A stretch of 64,000 bases of DNA from JARYLZ01 sp964388275 (GTDB lineage Bacteria > Bacteroidota > Ignavibacteria > SZUA-365). Position numbers and translations under genes: made by a program. Shown piece by piece: positions 29,914 to 38,326 of this stretch. The notes under the pieces were generated by a model. The model was not told the origin of the DNA and made no database searches. It was given only the letters and a program-made list of their open reading frames with translations. Location: positions 1-64,000 of the forward strand of contig CAYLZD010000006.1 in NCBI GenBank assembly GCA_964388275.1, read 5' to 3'. How positions within the stretch are numbered: the stretch's first letter is position 1; the number at the start of each line of letters is the position of its first letter.

Positions 29914-30252
29914 ATGCATCCTTTGGAAGTAACCGACGCCACGTTTCAGAAGGAAGTGCTGGAGTCGCAGCAGCTCACCGTGGTGGATTTCTGGGCGCCG
30001 TGGTGCGGGCCGTGCCGCATAATAGCGCCGGTAATAGAGGAATTGGCCGGGGAATACGCCGGCAAGGTGAAGTTCGTGAAGGTCAACACGGACGACAATT
30101 TCGAGTCGGCCACGCGCTACGGCATACGGGGCATACCGACCATCGGCTTCTTCAAAGGCGGAAAAGTCGTGGATACGGTGGTGGGCGCGGTTCCCAAGCA
30201 GATGCTGAAGCAGAGTATCGACAAGCATGCGGACGCGGTGGTGATGAACTGA
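29914..30252 (+). CDS. trxA: Thioredoxin
   Basis: 112 residues from the ATG at 29914, which has an AGGAG site 10 nt upstream; the longer upstream frame has no family similarity. Active site WCGPC in VVDFWAPWCGPCRIIAP, and the cis-proline in RGIPTIGFF. It is a general disulfide reductase and could also serve the ArsC reductase and the RsrA-like anti-sigma factor. A good hairpin terminator follows 27 nt after the stop. Confidence 0.95.
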   Translation: MHPLEVTDATFQKEVLESQQLTVVDFWAPWCGPCRIIAPVIEELAGEYAGKVKFVKVNTDDNFESATRYGIRGIPTIGFFKGGKVVDTVVGAVPKQMLKQSIDKHADAVVMN

Positions 30253-30279
30253 TAACGGCAAAGTACGTCCGCAAGCGCC

Positions 30280-30312
30280 GGGCGCGGTGGTTTATCCGCC
30301 GCGCCCTTCTCG
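30280..30312 (+). terminator. Probable terminator of thioredoxin
   Basis: An 11-bp stem GGGCGCGGTGG / CCGCCGCGCCC (one T-G pair) with a TTTAT loop, followed by TTCTCG. Strong stem but only a weak U-tract. Confidence 0.6.
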
Positions 30313-30402
30313 TTCGCGCCGCGCGGAAAATGCATTCAGCAGCAGTTTCGAGCGGTTCGCGGAGGCGTGAACGGGAATATCTCGTCGGTGTATCGACGGA
30401 TC

Positions 30403-30420
30403 CCGGAAAATATTTTTCGG
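30403..30420. promoter_or_regulatory. AT-rich 18-bp palindrome upstream of VWA gene
   Basis: CCGGAAAATATTTTTCGG is self-complementary apart from one G-T pair and lies 92 nt before the downstream start codon. A related core (AAATATTTTTC) occurs near 58508. It could be an operator or part of a promoter. Confidence 0.35.
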
Positions 30421-30512
30421 CTTCCTGTCAGGTTTCCAGGTTGTTTTACGTCTCACCAACAGCCGAATAATTGAGGGGATGGAAAATGGTCATCCACCGA
30501 CGAGGTGATTTG

Positions 30513-33500
30513 ATGAAAACTTTCAGGACTGCCGCCGCGGCCTGCGCGAGTCATGCATTTCTTCCCTTGTTGATATCCCTGTTCGCCTTCGAATCGGCGC
30601 GGGCGCAACCCGTTCTCGATTTCAAGCGCATCGTGAGCAAGTGGCCGACTATCGAGCTTTACTTCACCGCGACCTGCAACGGTCAGCCGGTGACGCCCAT
30701 CGACGAGACAAACCTGCTGCTGCTCGAAGACGGCGCGCGGATAAACGACTTCGACTTGTGGTGTCCCGACATGTCCACGCGCTGCGCGATTTCGGTCGCC
30801 CTGCTATTCGACGCCAGCGGGAGCATGGTCGGAGTGGGGAATGCCGCCTCAAAGGCCGCCGGGAACGCCTTCGTGGACGAGATGGACGGCATATTCGACC
30901 AGGCCTGCGTTATCTGGTACAATTCAAGCGTCACCGTGGCGCAGACGATGACAAACAGTAAAGATCTGCTGAAAAATGCGGTGAATTCGCTTCCCGCCGC
31001 CGGAGGCACGGCCGTGTGGGACGGCGCTTACGCCGCTTTGATGAGCATCGTCAGTGACGGAAGCAATCCTTGCAGAGCGGTCGTGCTCCTGAACGACGGT
31101 TCGGATAACGCTTCCACCACGACGCCGTACCAAGTGATATCGCTGGCGCAGAATAATAAAATCAAGATCTTCACCGTCGGTTTCGGATCCGGACTGCCTG
31201 AGGCGCTTCTTCGCAACGTAGCGGAACTGACAGGCGGCCGCTACTATGGAACCGCGGATCCGGCGCAGCTTTCGGCGATATTCCGGTCGATCACCGAGAT
31301 AGTATTCCAGAGCTTTCAGGAATGCCTGATTACTTACGATTCCAAGTGTCCCGACGGCGCCCTGCGGCGGGTGGATCTCAGCATAAACGGCATATGCAAC
31401 GGCTCCGACACCAGGACCAAGTCGTTCACCGCGCCGATGGACAGCTCCGCGCACAAAGCCCTGAGGATCGGCCTGGGAGAAGCCGTCGCTGTCGGCGGGC
31501 AGGAGGTGAAACTGCCGCTGCTGCTCATGGATTCGATGGACATGGAGATGTTCCACCGGTCCACCTTCTCGGTGGGATTCGACGAGGCCTGCCTGCGCTT
31601 CAAGGAAATCCGCGCGCCCGCCGGCAGTCTGCTTCACGGCGTTCCGATAAGTTCGAGCCCGGCGCCCGGTGTCGTCGCTTTCGTGCTCAATGACAGCCGC
31701 ATGCTGAATGTGCAATCGGCGCCCGCCGTGCTCGCTGAGTTGACCTTCATCACGGGCAATCCCTCGGACCGCGACACGGCATACTGCGCGGTGGAATTGG
31801 CCGGTTGGGAGTTCAACGCCGGCTGCTTCAGGCCTGTCCTCTTCAACGGCCGCGTTTGCGTGGCGGCGGCAAAACCCGATGTTTCGTGTTCGCTGTTTGC
31901 GCCGGATACTGTCGCGTGGGATGGTATGCGGCAAGTGTATGTGCCCGGCACTATTCGAGCGAGTTCGGAGTTCTCCAATTCCGGACTCGACACCGCCCGC
32001 AACACATTGTACAGGATCCATTTCGATCCCGCGGATTTTGCGCTCGTGAGTCCCTTTACCGATTCGGTCCGTGGCAATCCCGCCGGATTGGCGCCGGGCG
32101 CGATCGACGCGCCGGTTTGGGAATTGAGGCCGTTGATACGCGCAACGGGAGGGATACGACCGATCGCCATCACCGGATACAGCTCAAATCACAAGCAGGT
32201 GGCATGCGGCAGAGATGTTTACGTGGCGGGCGCCGAACCGTTTCTCGAATGTTCCATCGATGTGCCCGTCGTCACCGCCGACGATTCCGCGGGCGCGTAC
32301 GTCCCGATGCCTATACCCGTCACGGTGACTTTAACCAACCCCGGCAGCGTGCCTTCTTCAAACGCGCGAGCCCGGCTGAAGCTGCCTCAAGGATTGGAAT
32401 TCGCGGCGCCGGATTCTCCGGCTTCGGCCGAGAAGGCAACCATGCCGGCGAATATCGGACCCGGTCAGACGGCGCAGGCGTTCTGGCTCATACGTCACGA
32501 TATCACGACGGTCGAAAAATCTTATCAGATCAGTGTGATCGCATTGAACGGAAACGTGGAGAACGGCTCATGCAGCGCCGCTCTGATCATTCCGCGGCTT
32601 CTCCCGCCTCTGAATCCCGTTATTTCCGCTTCCGGACCTCTTGAATTCTGCGAGGGCGATTCGGTGACGCTCGATGCCGGCGCTGACTATCACGCCTTTC
32701 TCTGGTCCACCGGCGCGACGACGAGAAGCGTCATCGTAAAGGCCTCCGGCAGATACTCCGTGGCCGTCACCGACAGCGCGCAGCGGAGCGCCGTGTCGCC
32801 GGCGGTGGACGTTACAGTTCATGCGCGTCCGGCGCCGCTGATTCTTGCCGGCGGGCCTTTGGATTTTTGCGAGGGGGACAGTGTTCTGCTGGATGCAGGC
32901 GCCGGTTACACCGCGTATCTATGGAACGACGGTTCCGGACTGCAAGTCCTGAAAGTCGTCTCGTCCGGTGTGTGGCATGCGAGAGTCTGGAATTCCAACG
33001 GATGCGACGGAGTCAGCGACACCATCGCGACGGTGCGGCATCCGAATCCCGCGAAGCCGACGATAGAACGGACGGGAGATGAGCTTTCCACACAGGTCAA
33101 TCATGCCTATCAGTGGTATCTCGACGGAGCGCCTCTGCCGGGCGCCACGGGCAGGACGCTGGTCCTGACCGGAACCGGAATCTACACCGTGGCTGTTTTC
33201 AGCGCTCCCGGTTGCACGGCGGTTTCGGATCCTTTCGATGTGACGACGCTTTCGGCTTCCGGGCCAATGGCGCAACCGAAGTGGCGTTTCGAGCTGTTCC
33301 CGGACCCTGCCTCGGATCGTGTGCAATTGCGTTTCATCGATGCAAAAAGCGGGCGTTGCGCCGTTAAGATATACGATGCCGCTGGCCGGGTGGTCATTTC
33401 CCGAATCCATGAGCTCACAGGCGCCGAGTCGACTTTTGAAATCGATGTGCGGCGCCTTGCACCCGGCATCTATCACGTCCTGCTGACGCATCAGGGCGTT

Positions 33501-33533
33501 ACGCAGACCGACAAATTCGTCAAGGCGCCGTGA
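30513..33533 (+). CDS. Secreted VWA protein with Ig-like repeats and T9SS domain
   Basis: 1006 residues from ATG 30513, which has GAGGTG upstream and begins a signal peptide (MKTFRTAAAACASHAFLPLL). The VWA domain carries DASGS with Asp100 as MIDAS ligand. A cohesin-like domain (about 320-450), two repeats like those of the 154-5094 protein, and two Ig/PKD-like domains beginning LEFCEGDSVTLDAG and LDFCEGDSVLLDAG follow. The end is a T9SS type A domain (LFPDPASDRVQLRF ... GIYHVLL). It is a shorter paralogue of the first gene in the window and probably a surface adhesin. Confidence 0.85.
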   Translation: MKTFRTAAAACASHAFLPLLISLFAFESARAQPVLDFKRIVSKWPTIELYFTATCNGQPVTPIDETNLLLLEDGARINDFDLWCPDMSTRCAISVALLFDASGSMVGVGNAASKAAGNAFVDEMDGIFDQACVIWYNSSVTVAQTMTNSKDLLKNAVNSLPAAGGTAVWDGAYAALMSIVSDGSNPCRAVVLLNDGSDNASTTTPYQVISLAQNNKIKIFTVGFGSGLPEALLRNVAELTGGRYYGTADPAQLSAIFRSITEIVFQSFQECLITYDSKCPDGALRRVDLSINGICNGSDTRTKSFTAPMDSSAHKALRIGLGEAVAVGGQEVKLPLLLMDSMDMEMFHRSTFSVGFDEACLRFKEIRAPAGSLLHGVPISSSPAPGVVAFVLNDSRMLNVQSAPAVLAELTFITGNPSDRDTAYCAVELAGWEFNAGCFRPVLFNGRVCVAAAKPDVSCSLFAPDTVAWDGMRQVYVPGTIRASSEFSNSGLDTARNTLYRIHFDPADFALVSPFTDSVRGNPAGLAPGAIDAPVWELRPLIRATGGIRPIAITGYSSNHKQVACGRDVYVAGAEPFLECSIDVPVVTADDSAGAYVPMPIPVTVTLTNPGSVPSSNARARLKLPQGLEFAAPDSPASAEKATMPANIGPGQTAQAFWLIRHDITTVEKSYQISVIALNGNVENGSCSAALIIPRLLPPLNPVISASGPLEFCEGDSVTLDAGADYHAFLWSTGATTRSVIVKASGRYSVAVTDSAQRSAVSPAVDVTVHARPAPLILAGGPLDFCEGDSVLLDAGAGYTAYLWNDGSGLQVLKVVSSGVWHARVWNSNGCDGVSDTIATVRHPNPAKPTIERTGDELSTQVNHAYQWYLDGAPLPGATGRTLVLTGTGIYTVAVFSAPGCTAVSDPFDVTTLSASGPMAQPKWRFELFPDPASDRVQLRFIDAKSGRCAVKIYDAAGRVVISRIHELTGAESTFEIDVRRLAPGIYHVLLTHQGVTQTDKFVKAP

Positions 33534-33603
33534 TACCGGCACAGCGGCGATAAGGATCGAAGACAGGGATGCGTCTGCCTCCGAGCGCGCGGAATATCCT
33601 TCC

Positions 33604-34815
33604 TTATCGGCCGAGCACGACAACTCGTGTGATGCGCTCCGACGAAGCGGTGAAAAGGCGGCAAAAATACGAACCCGGAGGCAGTTCTTCCACCGGCAGC
33701 CGAATCGCGTGAATTCCACGCTGCAATAGAGCGTTATCGAGCACCCGGATGACTTCTCTTCCGAGGAAGTCATGCAAGCTTACAGCGACCGACTCATCAT
33801 TCTCGAGTTCGGCAAATAGAGTCGAGTTCCCGGTGGTCGGATTCGGTGAGATGTCGATACGCAAGGCCTCAAGCGACGTGGAGGCTACAGTGAGGATTTC
33901 CGACATCGAACAGCTGCCGTCCCTGTCTATCTGCTTCAAACGGTATCGCAGCGCGGCGGGCGAGGCGGGTATGCGGTCCGAATAGCGATATTCTTTGGGA
34001 GAATTGCTTGTGCCGGCGCCTGCAATGAAACCAAGCGTTTTCCAATGATTCCCGTCGTCTGAGCGCTGAACCTCGAAGCCGTAATTATCGGATTCGGTGG
34101 CGGTTTTCCAGTACAGTTCAACTCCGCCCGGCAGCCGCCGGGCCCGGAACGCCACCAGTTCCACAGGCAACGGCATGATGTTGTCATAGATTTTAAAGTC
34201 GTCCAGAAACACGAAACCGTTGCCGCCCCCGTCCATGATCGCCCCGATGGTTCCATCGCCCGCGCCTCCCCAGTGCAGGCTTCGTCCGGCCGGACCCGCG
34301 TATGAAGCGATGATATTGCCCTCACGATAAATTGTCGCGATGCCGGAGATCGCATCATACTGGAAGACATAACTCTTGAACTGTCCGTTTCCGTCGTTAG
34401 GTAATACGGCCGTGGGGCCGCAGGTCATCTGCTCGGAACTCGATCCATGAGCTCGATAGACGCGGTACGTCCAAGTGATCGCTCCTCCTGACATCTCGAT
34501 CAGCATGCCTCCGCGTTCGAAAAATACGGCCGAGTTTTCGTTCTTCGCGAACGATATCTCAATTTGTATGCTGCCGCAATTGAAACTGTAGGGGACAACA
34601 AGATCGACTCCCGTCGTGGCGCCGCCGCTCGAGAAATACAGGCCTGTGCTGTTTGTCAGAACCGTCGAATTTATGCCGCTTCCGGACGGTCCCGCGCTCG
34701 CCGTGATCAAGGGTGTGGAATTGAACGAGAAATGCGAAAGGAGAGCGGCGCTGCAATTGGCGGTCTGAAGCAGGAGGGCCGCAGCTAGCGGAAGAATATG
34801 TGTAGAGGTTTTCAT
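33604..34815 (-). CDS. Secreted LamG-like protein with T9SS sorting domain
   Basis: 403 residues. Signal peptide MKTSTHILPLAAALLLQTA. Residues about 25-210 look like a concanavalin/LamG-type jelly roll (HFSFNSTPLITAS ... GFVFLDDFKIYDNIM), a fold often used to bind glycans. Then comes the common Bacteroidota linker PLPVELVAFRARRLPGGVELYWKT, which is Fn3-like, and a T9SS type A domain (ISPNPTTGNSTLFAEL ... GSYFCRL). It is convergent with the VWA gene. The ligand is unknown. Confidence 0.82.
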   Translation of the reverse strand: MKTSTHILPLAAALLLQTANCSAALLSHFSFNSTPLITASAGPSGSGINSTVLTNSTGLYFSSGGATTGVDLVVPYSFNCGSIQIEISFAKNENSAVFFERGGMLIEMSGGAITWTYRVYRAHGSSSEQMTCGPTAVLPNDGNGQFKSYVFQYDAISGIATIYREGNIIASYAGPAGRSLHWGGAGDGTIGAIMDGGGNGFVFLDDFKIYDNIMPLPVELVAFRARRLPGGVELYWKTATESDNYGFEVQRSDDGNHWKTLGFIAGAGTSNSPKEYRYSDRIPASPAALRYRLKQIDRDGSCSMSEILTVASTSLEALRIDISPNPTTGNSTLFAELENDESVAVSLHDFLGREVIRVLDNALLQRGIHAIRLPVEELPPGSYFCRLFTASSERITRVVVLGR

Positions 34816-34894
34816 AAAACAGGATGCGGCTGTTTGAATATGAGTCTGCTCTATTATGAGCTATTTACAATACAACAATAGCCGTGCCAGAATA

Positions 34895-34902
34895 CAAAGA
34901 TA
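34895..34902 (-). promoter_or_regulatory. Candidate -7 box for the LamG-like gene
   Basis: TATCTTTG on the minus strand exactly matches the Bacteroidota -7 consensus TAnnTTTG, 80 nt before the start codon in an AT-rich stretch. I see no clear -33 TTTG partner. Confidence 0.35.
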
Positions 34903-35109
34903 TTGTGTTTATGGAAGATAATGTGGATTCTATCTTTTCAACTCGCTGCATTTTGAAGATTTTGATTGGAGGAATTGCAATAATTGACCGAGCCAACTAT
35001 TGTGCCGCACACTGATGCCTGCTCGCCGCCCGTGTGGAACGGCCTTGAAGCAAGACGGAATTACTCTTATTGGGTGTTCGGTCCGATCGACGACGGATCC
35101 TGCATGCGG

Positions 35110-36147
35110 CTATGAGACCTGATCGTGCCGCAAGCTCAGGCCGGCATCAGAAGGACGGCTTGCAGGACCCGACGGCTCAGTGCGGCCGGAAGCGCTTTTC
35201 CCATACCATTCAATGGTCCGCTGCAAACCGCTTTCCAGTTCGGTTTCAGGAAACCAGCCGAGCTGTTGGCGGGCCTTTTCCGGACTGCCGAAGAGTCGCC
35301 GCACCTCATTGTCCCTGTAAGGCAGGGCGCCGAAGAGAATTCTCATGTCCGGTTTCATCATGTCCATCACGAGTTCAGCCACGGAACGCACGCTTCTTTC
35401 AATCCCCGTGCAGATGTTGAATATCTGTCCGTCGACGCACTCAGCGGTCATCGCCGCAAGGATGCCTTTCACTGCATCTTCAACGTAGAGGTAATCCCTT
35501 GTCTGCTCACCGGGAGTCATAGGGAAATCCTCGCCTCGGAGGGCCGAGGCAATGAGTTGAGGCAGCATCATAGTCCCGGATTGTCCGGGACCGTACACGA
35601 TGAAGGGCCGCAGTATGGTAACCGGCAGTTTGAAGAGCTTGTGATACAGCAGGGCGAGTCCGGCGGCCGCCGCCTTGGATGCCGAATAGGGGGAGACGGG
35701 ATCGGTGGGAGTATCCTCCGTCGCCGGCAGTGAAGCGGCGTTGCCGTATTCTTCGCCGCTTCCTATGAGCACGAGGCGTCGCAGCTCCGGCGCGAGCACG
35801 CCCAGGGCTTGCATCAGACGATGCGTCGCCATCAGATTCGTCTCGATCGCTTCGGAGGCGAAGGACCAAGAACGCGCCGAACCGAGTCTCGCGGCGAGAT
35901 GAACCACTACATGCGGGTTGCTCGCGTGCACCAATTCCTCCGCGGCGCGGGAGTCGGCCAGATCCGTCCTTAGCCAGACCGCATCGGCGTCCTCGGGCGT
36001 TTTCTCCCCGGGCATCAATGCCGCGAAGGGTTTTATCCCGCCGGCATTGAGCGCTCTCAGAAGGTGACCGCCGAGGAAGCCTCCGGCGCCGGTCACCAGG
36101 ACGCGTGAGGCTCGAATCAAATCCATTGCGACAGGTTGCGCGGGCAT
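35110..36147 (-). CDS. NAD-dependent epimerase/dehydratase of sugar nucleotides
   Basis: 345 residues from the ATG at 36147, 1 nt after the rfbG stop; Met at 36126 is an alternative. Rossmann motif VTGAGGFLGGHLL and the SDR catalytic YSASKAAAAG (Tyr-x3-Lys), with LIGSGEEYGNAASLPATEDTP before it, typical of extended SDR sugar epimerases/reductases. In the rfbF-rfbG operon it probably acts on CDP-4-keto-6-deoxyglucose, giving a CDP-deoxyhexose for surface polysaccharide. The exact product cannot be told from sequence. Confidence 0.85.
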   Translation of the reverse strand: MPAQPVAMDLIRASRVLVTGAGGFLGGHLLRALNAGGIKPFAALMPGEKTPEDADAVWLRTDLADSRAAEELVHASNPHVVVHLAARLGSARSWSFASEAIETNLMATHRLMQALGVLAPELRRLVLIGSGEEYGNAASLPATEDTPTDPVSPYSASKAAAAGLALLYHKLFKLPVTILRPFIVYGPGQSGTMMLPQLIASALRGEDFPMTPGEQTRDYLYVEDAVKGILAAMTAECVDGQIFNICTGIERSVRSVAELVMDMMKPDMRILFGALPYRDNEVRRLFGSPEKARQQLGWFPETELESGLQRTIEWYGKSASGRTEPSGPASRPSDAGLSLRHDQVS

Positions 36148-36148
36148 G

Positions 36149-37255
36149 CTATTCCGCCCACATTTGCCCCATCCCGGACGCGCGCCGCGTGTATTCATGT
36201 ATCTGGTGCACGCAATACTGGTACATGTTGGTCTCGGGGAAGTCCGCCTGATATTTGTACCATTTCACGGTCATGCGGATTGTATCGTCGAAGCTGAGCA
36301 CGGCGCTCCAGGGAAGCATGAAATGCGCCTTGTCGCAATTGAGGCGGAGCCATCCGGCCTCGTGGAGGCGGCTGTCGTTGCGTTCGGAAACGTCCTCCCA
36401 ACTGCCGGACTTCCATTCCCGCAGCAACGCTTCCACCAGGTCGCTGACGCATTTAGCCGAGCTGTCGGCCGGACCGAAATTCCACCCTCCCGAGAAGCGC
36501 TGCACATCCTCGCTCAACCTCGCTCCCAGCCAGAGATAACCGCTCAGCGGTTCCAGCACATGTTGCCACGGCCTGATCGCCATCGGAGATCTGACGGTTA
36601 TGGTACCGCCTTCGATGAGCGATTTTATACAATCGGGTACTATCCTGTCGCGTCCCCAGTCGCCGCCGCCTATCACGTTTCCTGCCCGCACCGTGACACC
36701 GCCGAATCCCTTTCTGTGCGACAGGAAGGAAAGCAGGTGGGCTCGGAAAATGATCTCCGCGGCGCCTTTTGAAGCGCTGTAGGGATCGTCTCCGCCCATC
36801 GGGTCGTTTTCCTTGTATCCCCACACCTGTTCCCGGTTCTCGTAGCACTTGTCGCTCGTGACCAGGACGAGAGTATCGACCGATGGAGAAAGGCGCACTG
36901 TTTCCAGCAGATTGACGGTTCCGAGGACGTTGGTCTCCAGCGTCTCTCTCGGGACTTCATACGAGTATCTGACCAGGGCTTGAGCCGCGAGATGAAACAC
37001 GATTTCCGGACGGAAGTCGTCGAAGACGCGCCGCAGGGCGTCCATGTCCCGCACGTCGCCGAGCACATGTCCGACTTTCTCATCGAGGCGGCAGACCGTG
37101 AAGTTGTTGGGTTCGGAAGGCGGCGCCAGCGCGTAACCCATGACCTCCGCGCCCAATTCCTTCAACCAGATGCACAGCCAGCTGCCCTTGAATCCGGTGT
37201 GGCCCGTCACGAGCACCCGCTTGCCGGCGTAATGTTTCTTGAAAGCGTATTCCAT
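36149..37255 (-). CDS. rfbG: CDP-glucose 4,6-dehydratase
   Basis: 368 residues, the usual length. The NAD-binding motif VTGHTGFKGSWLCIWLKELG is characteristic of RfbG, which differs from dTDP-glucose dehydratases in TGFKGSWL. Catalytic YSASKGAAE and SDKCYEN are present. It converts CDP-glucose to CDP-4-keto-6-deoxyglucose. It starts 3 nt after rfbF and ends 1 nt before the epimerase gene, so the three are an operon. Confidence 0.95.
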   Translation of the reverse strand: MEYAFKKHYAGKRVLVTGHTGFKGSWLCIWLKELGAEVMGYALAPPSEPNNFTVCRLDEKVGHVLGDVRDMDALRRVFDDFRPEIVFHLAAQALVRYSYEVPRETLETNVLGTVNLLETVRLSPSVDTLVLVTSDKCYENREQVWGYKENDPMGGDDPYSASKGAAEIIFRAHLLSFLSHRKGFGGVTVRAGNVIGGGDWGRDRIVPDCIKSLIEGGTITVRSPMAIRPWQHVLEPLSGYLWLGARLSEDVQRFSGGWNFGPADSSAKCVSDLVEALLREWKSGSWEDVSERNDSRLHEAGWLRLNCDKAHFMLPWSAVLSFDDTIRMTVKWYKYQADFPETNMYQYCVHQIHEYTRRASGMGQMWAE

Positions 37256-37258
37256 TAC

Positions 37259-38044
37259 TCAGCCCCAGACTTTCCAGGGGGCGTTGCCGTTGCGCCAGAT
37301 GTCGTTCAGCAGCTGATACTCTCTCGCGGTATCCATGCACTGCCAGAAGCCGTCATGCCGGTAGGCGGCCAATTGCCCCGCCTTGGCCATGGCGGGGAGG
37401 GGTTCCGATTCCAGACTCAGGGTCTCTTCGGGCCAAAGGTAGTCCCACACCCGTTTGGCGTCGAATACCATGAAGCCGCCGTTGATGCGGCCTTCACTGA
37501 TATTCGGTTTCTCGTTGAATTGGACAACCCGGTCCCGCTCCAGCAAAATCTCCCCGAAGCGTCCTGCGGGATGCACGCCGGCGATGGTGGCCACTTTCCC
37601 CTGGCTGCGGTGAAAGCGGATGGTGTCCGCGATGTCGATGTCGGCCACTCCGTCGCCGTACGTGAGGCAGAAATCCTCTTCATCCTTCAGATACTTCCTC
37701 ACATTCCACAACCTGGCCCCTGTCATCGCATTCTCGCCCGTGTCGGCCAGCGTCACTGTCCAGTTGCAGTCGGTGACATCGTCTTCGAAGGCGATAGCTC
37801 CGTGGTTATCGAGCTTGACGGTGAAATCACGCGTCATCGCGTGAAAATTGATGAAATACTCCTTTATTCTCCAGCCGTTATGGCCGAGGCAAAGTATGAA
37901 ATCGGTCAGGCCGAAATGCGAATAAATTTTCATGATATGCCAAAGTATCGGATGCTCTCCAATGGCGAGCATAGGTTTGGGGAGGCGTTCCGATACATCG
38001 CGTATTCGTGTTCCGCGGCCGCCGCAGAGTATGACGACTTTCAT
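37259..38044 (-). CDS. rfbF: Glucose-1-phosphate cytidylyltransferase
   Basis: 261 residues from ATG 38044; upstream in-frame Met codons have no family similarity. The nucleotidyltransferase motif LCGGRGTRIRDVSERLPKPM at the N-terminus, and VTDCNWTVTLADTGENAMTG inside, are typical of RfbF. It makes CDP-glucose from CTP and glucose-1-phosphate, the first committed step for CDP-linked 3,6-dideoxy or 6-deoxy sugars of O-antigen type glycans. First gene of the operon. Confidence 0.96.
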   Translation of the reverse strand: MKVVILCGGRGTRIRDVSERLPKPMLAIGEHPILWHIMKIYSHFGLTDFILCLGHNGWRIKEYFINFHAMTRDFTVKLDNHGAIAFEDDVTDCNWTVTLADTGENAMTGARLWNVRKYLKDEEDFCLTYGDGVADIDIADTIRFHRSQGKVATIAGVHPAGRFGEILLERDRVVQFNEKPNISEGRINGGFMVFDAKRVWDYLWPEETLSLESEPLPAMAKAGQLAAYRHDGFWQCMDTAREYQLLNDIWRNGNAPWKVWG

Positions 38045-38326
38045 GATCGCTCCAGATTCCCGTAAAATTTCGTGTGAATGCCGCATCGCAGGCGTAAAAG
38101 CGGTCCGGCGAAGGCGGGATTCTGAAAAATACTCAGCGGCTGCGCCGATAACAACGGACGCGAAGAATCGTCTGCGTTGAAGGTGTCGCCGCGCGCCGGT
38201 CAACGGATCATGGTACCGGATTTCCGCCCTGCCGGAGCGGGAACACTATCGAATTTGCGGAGTACATGCTACATTGGAGCATGAAGCTCTACCACGACAG
38301 GTTCAGTCTTGCAAAGGAGCAGGAAA

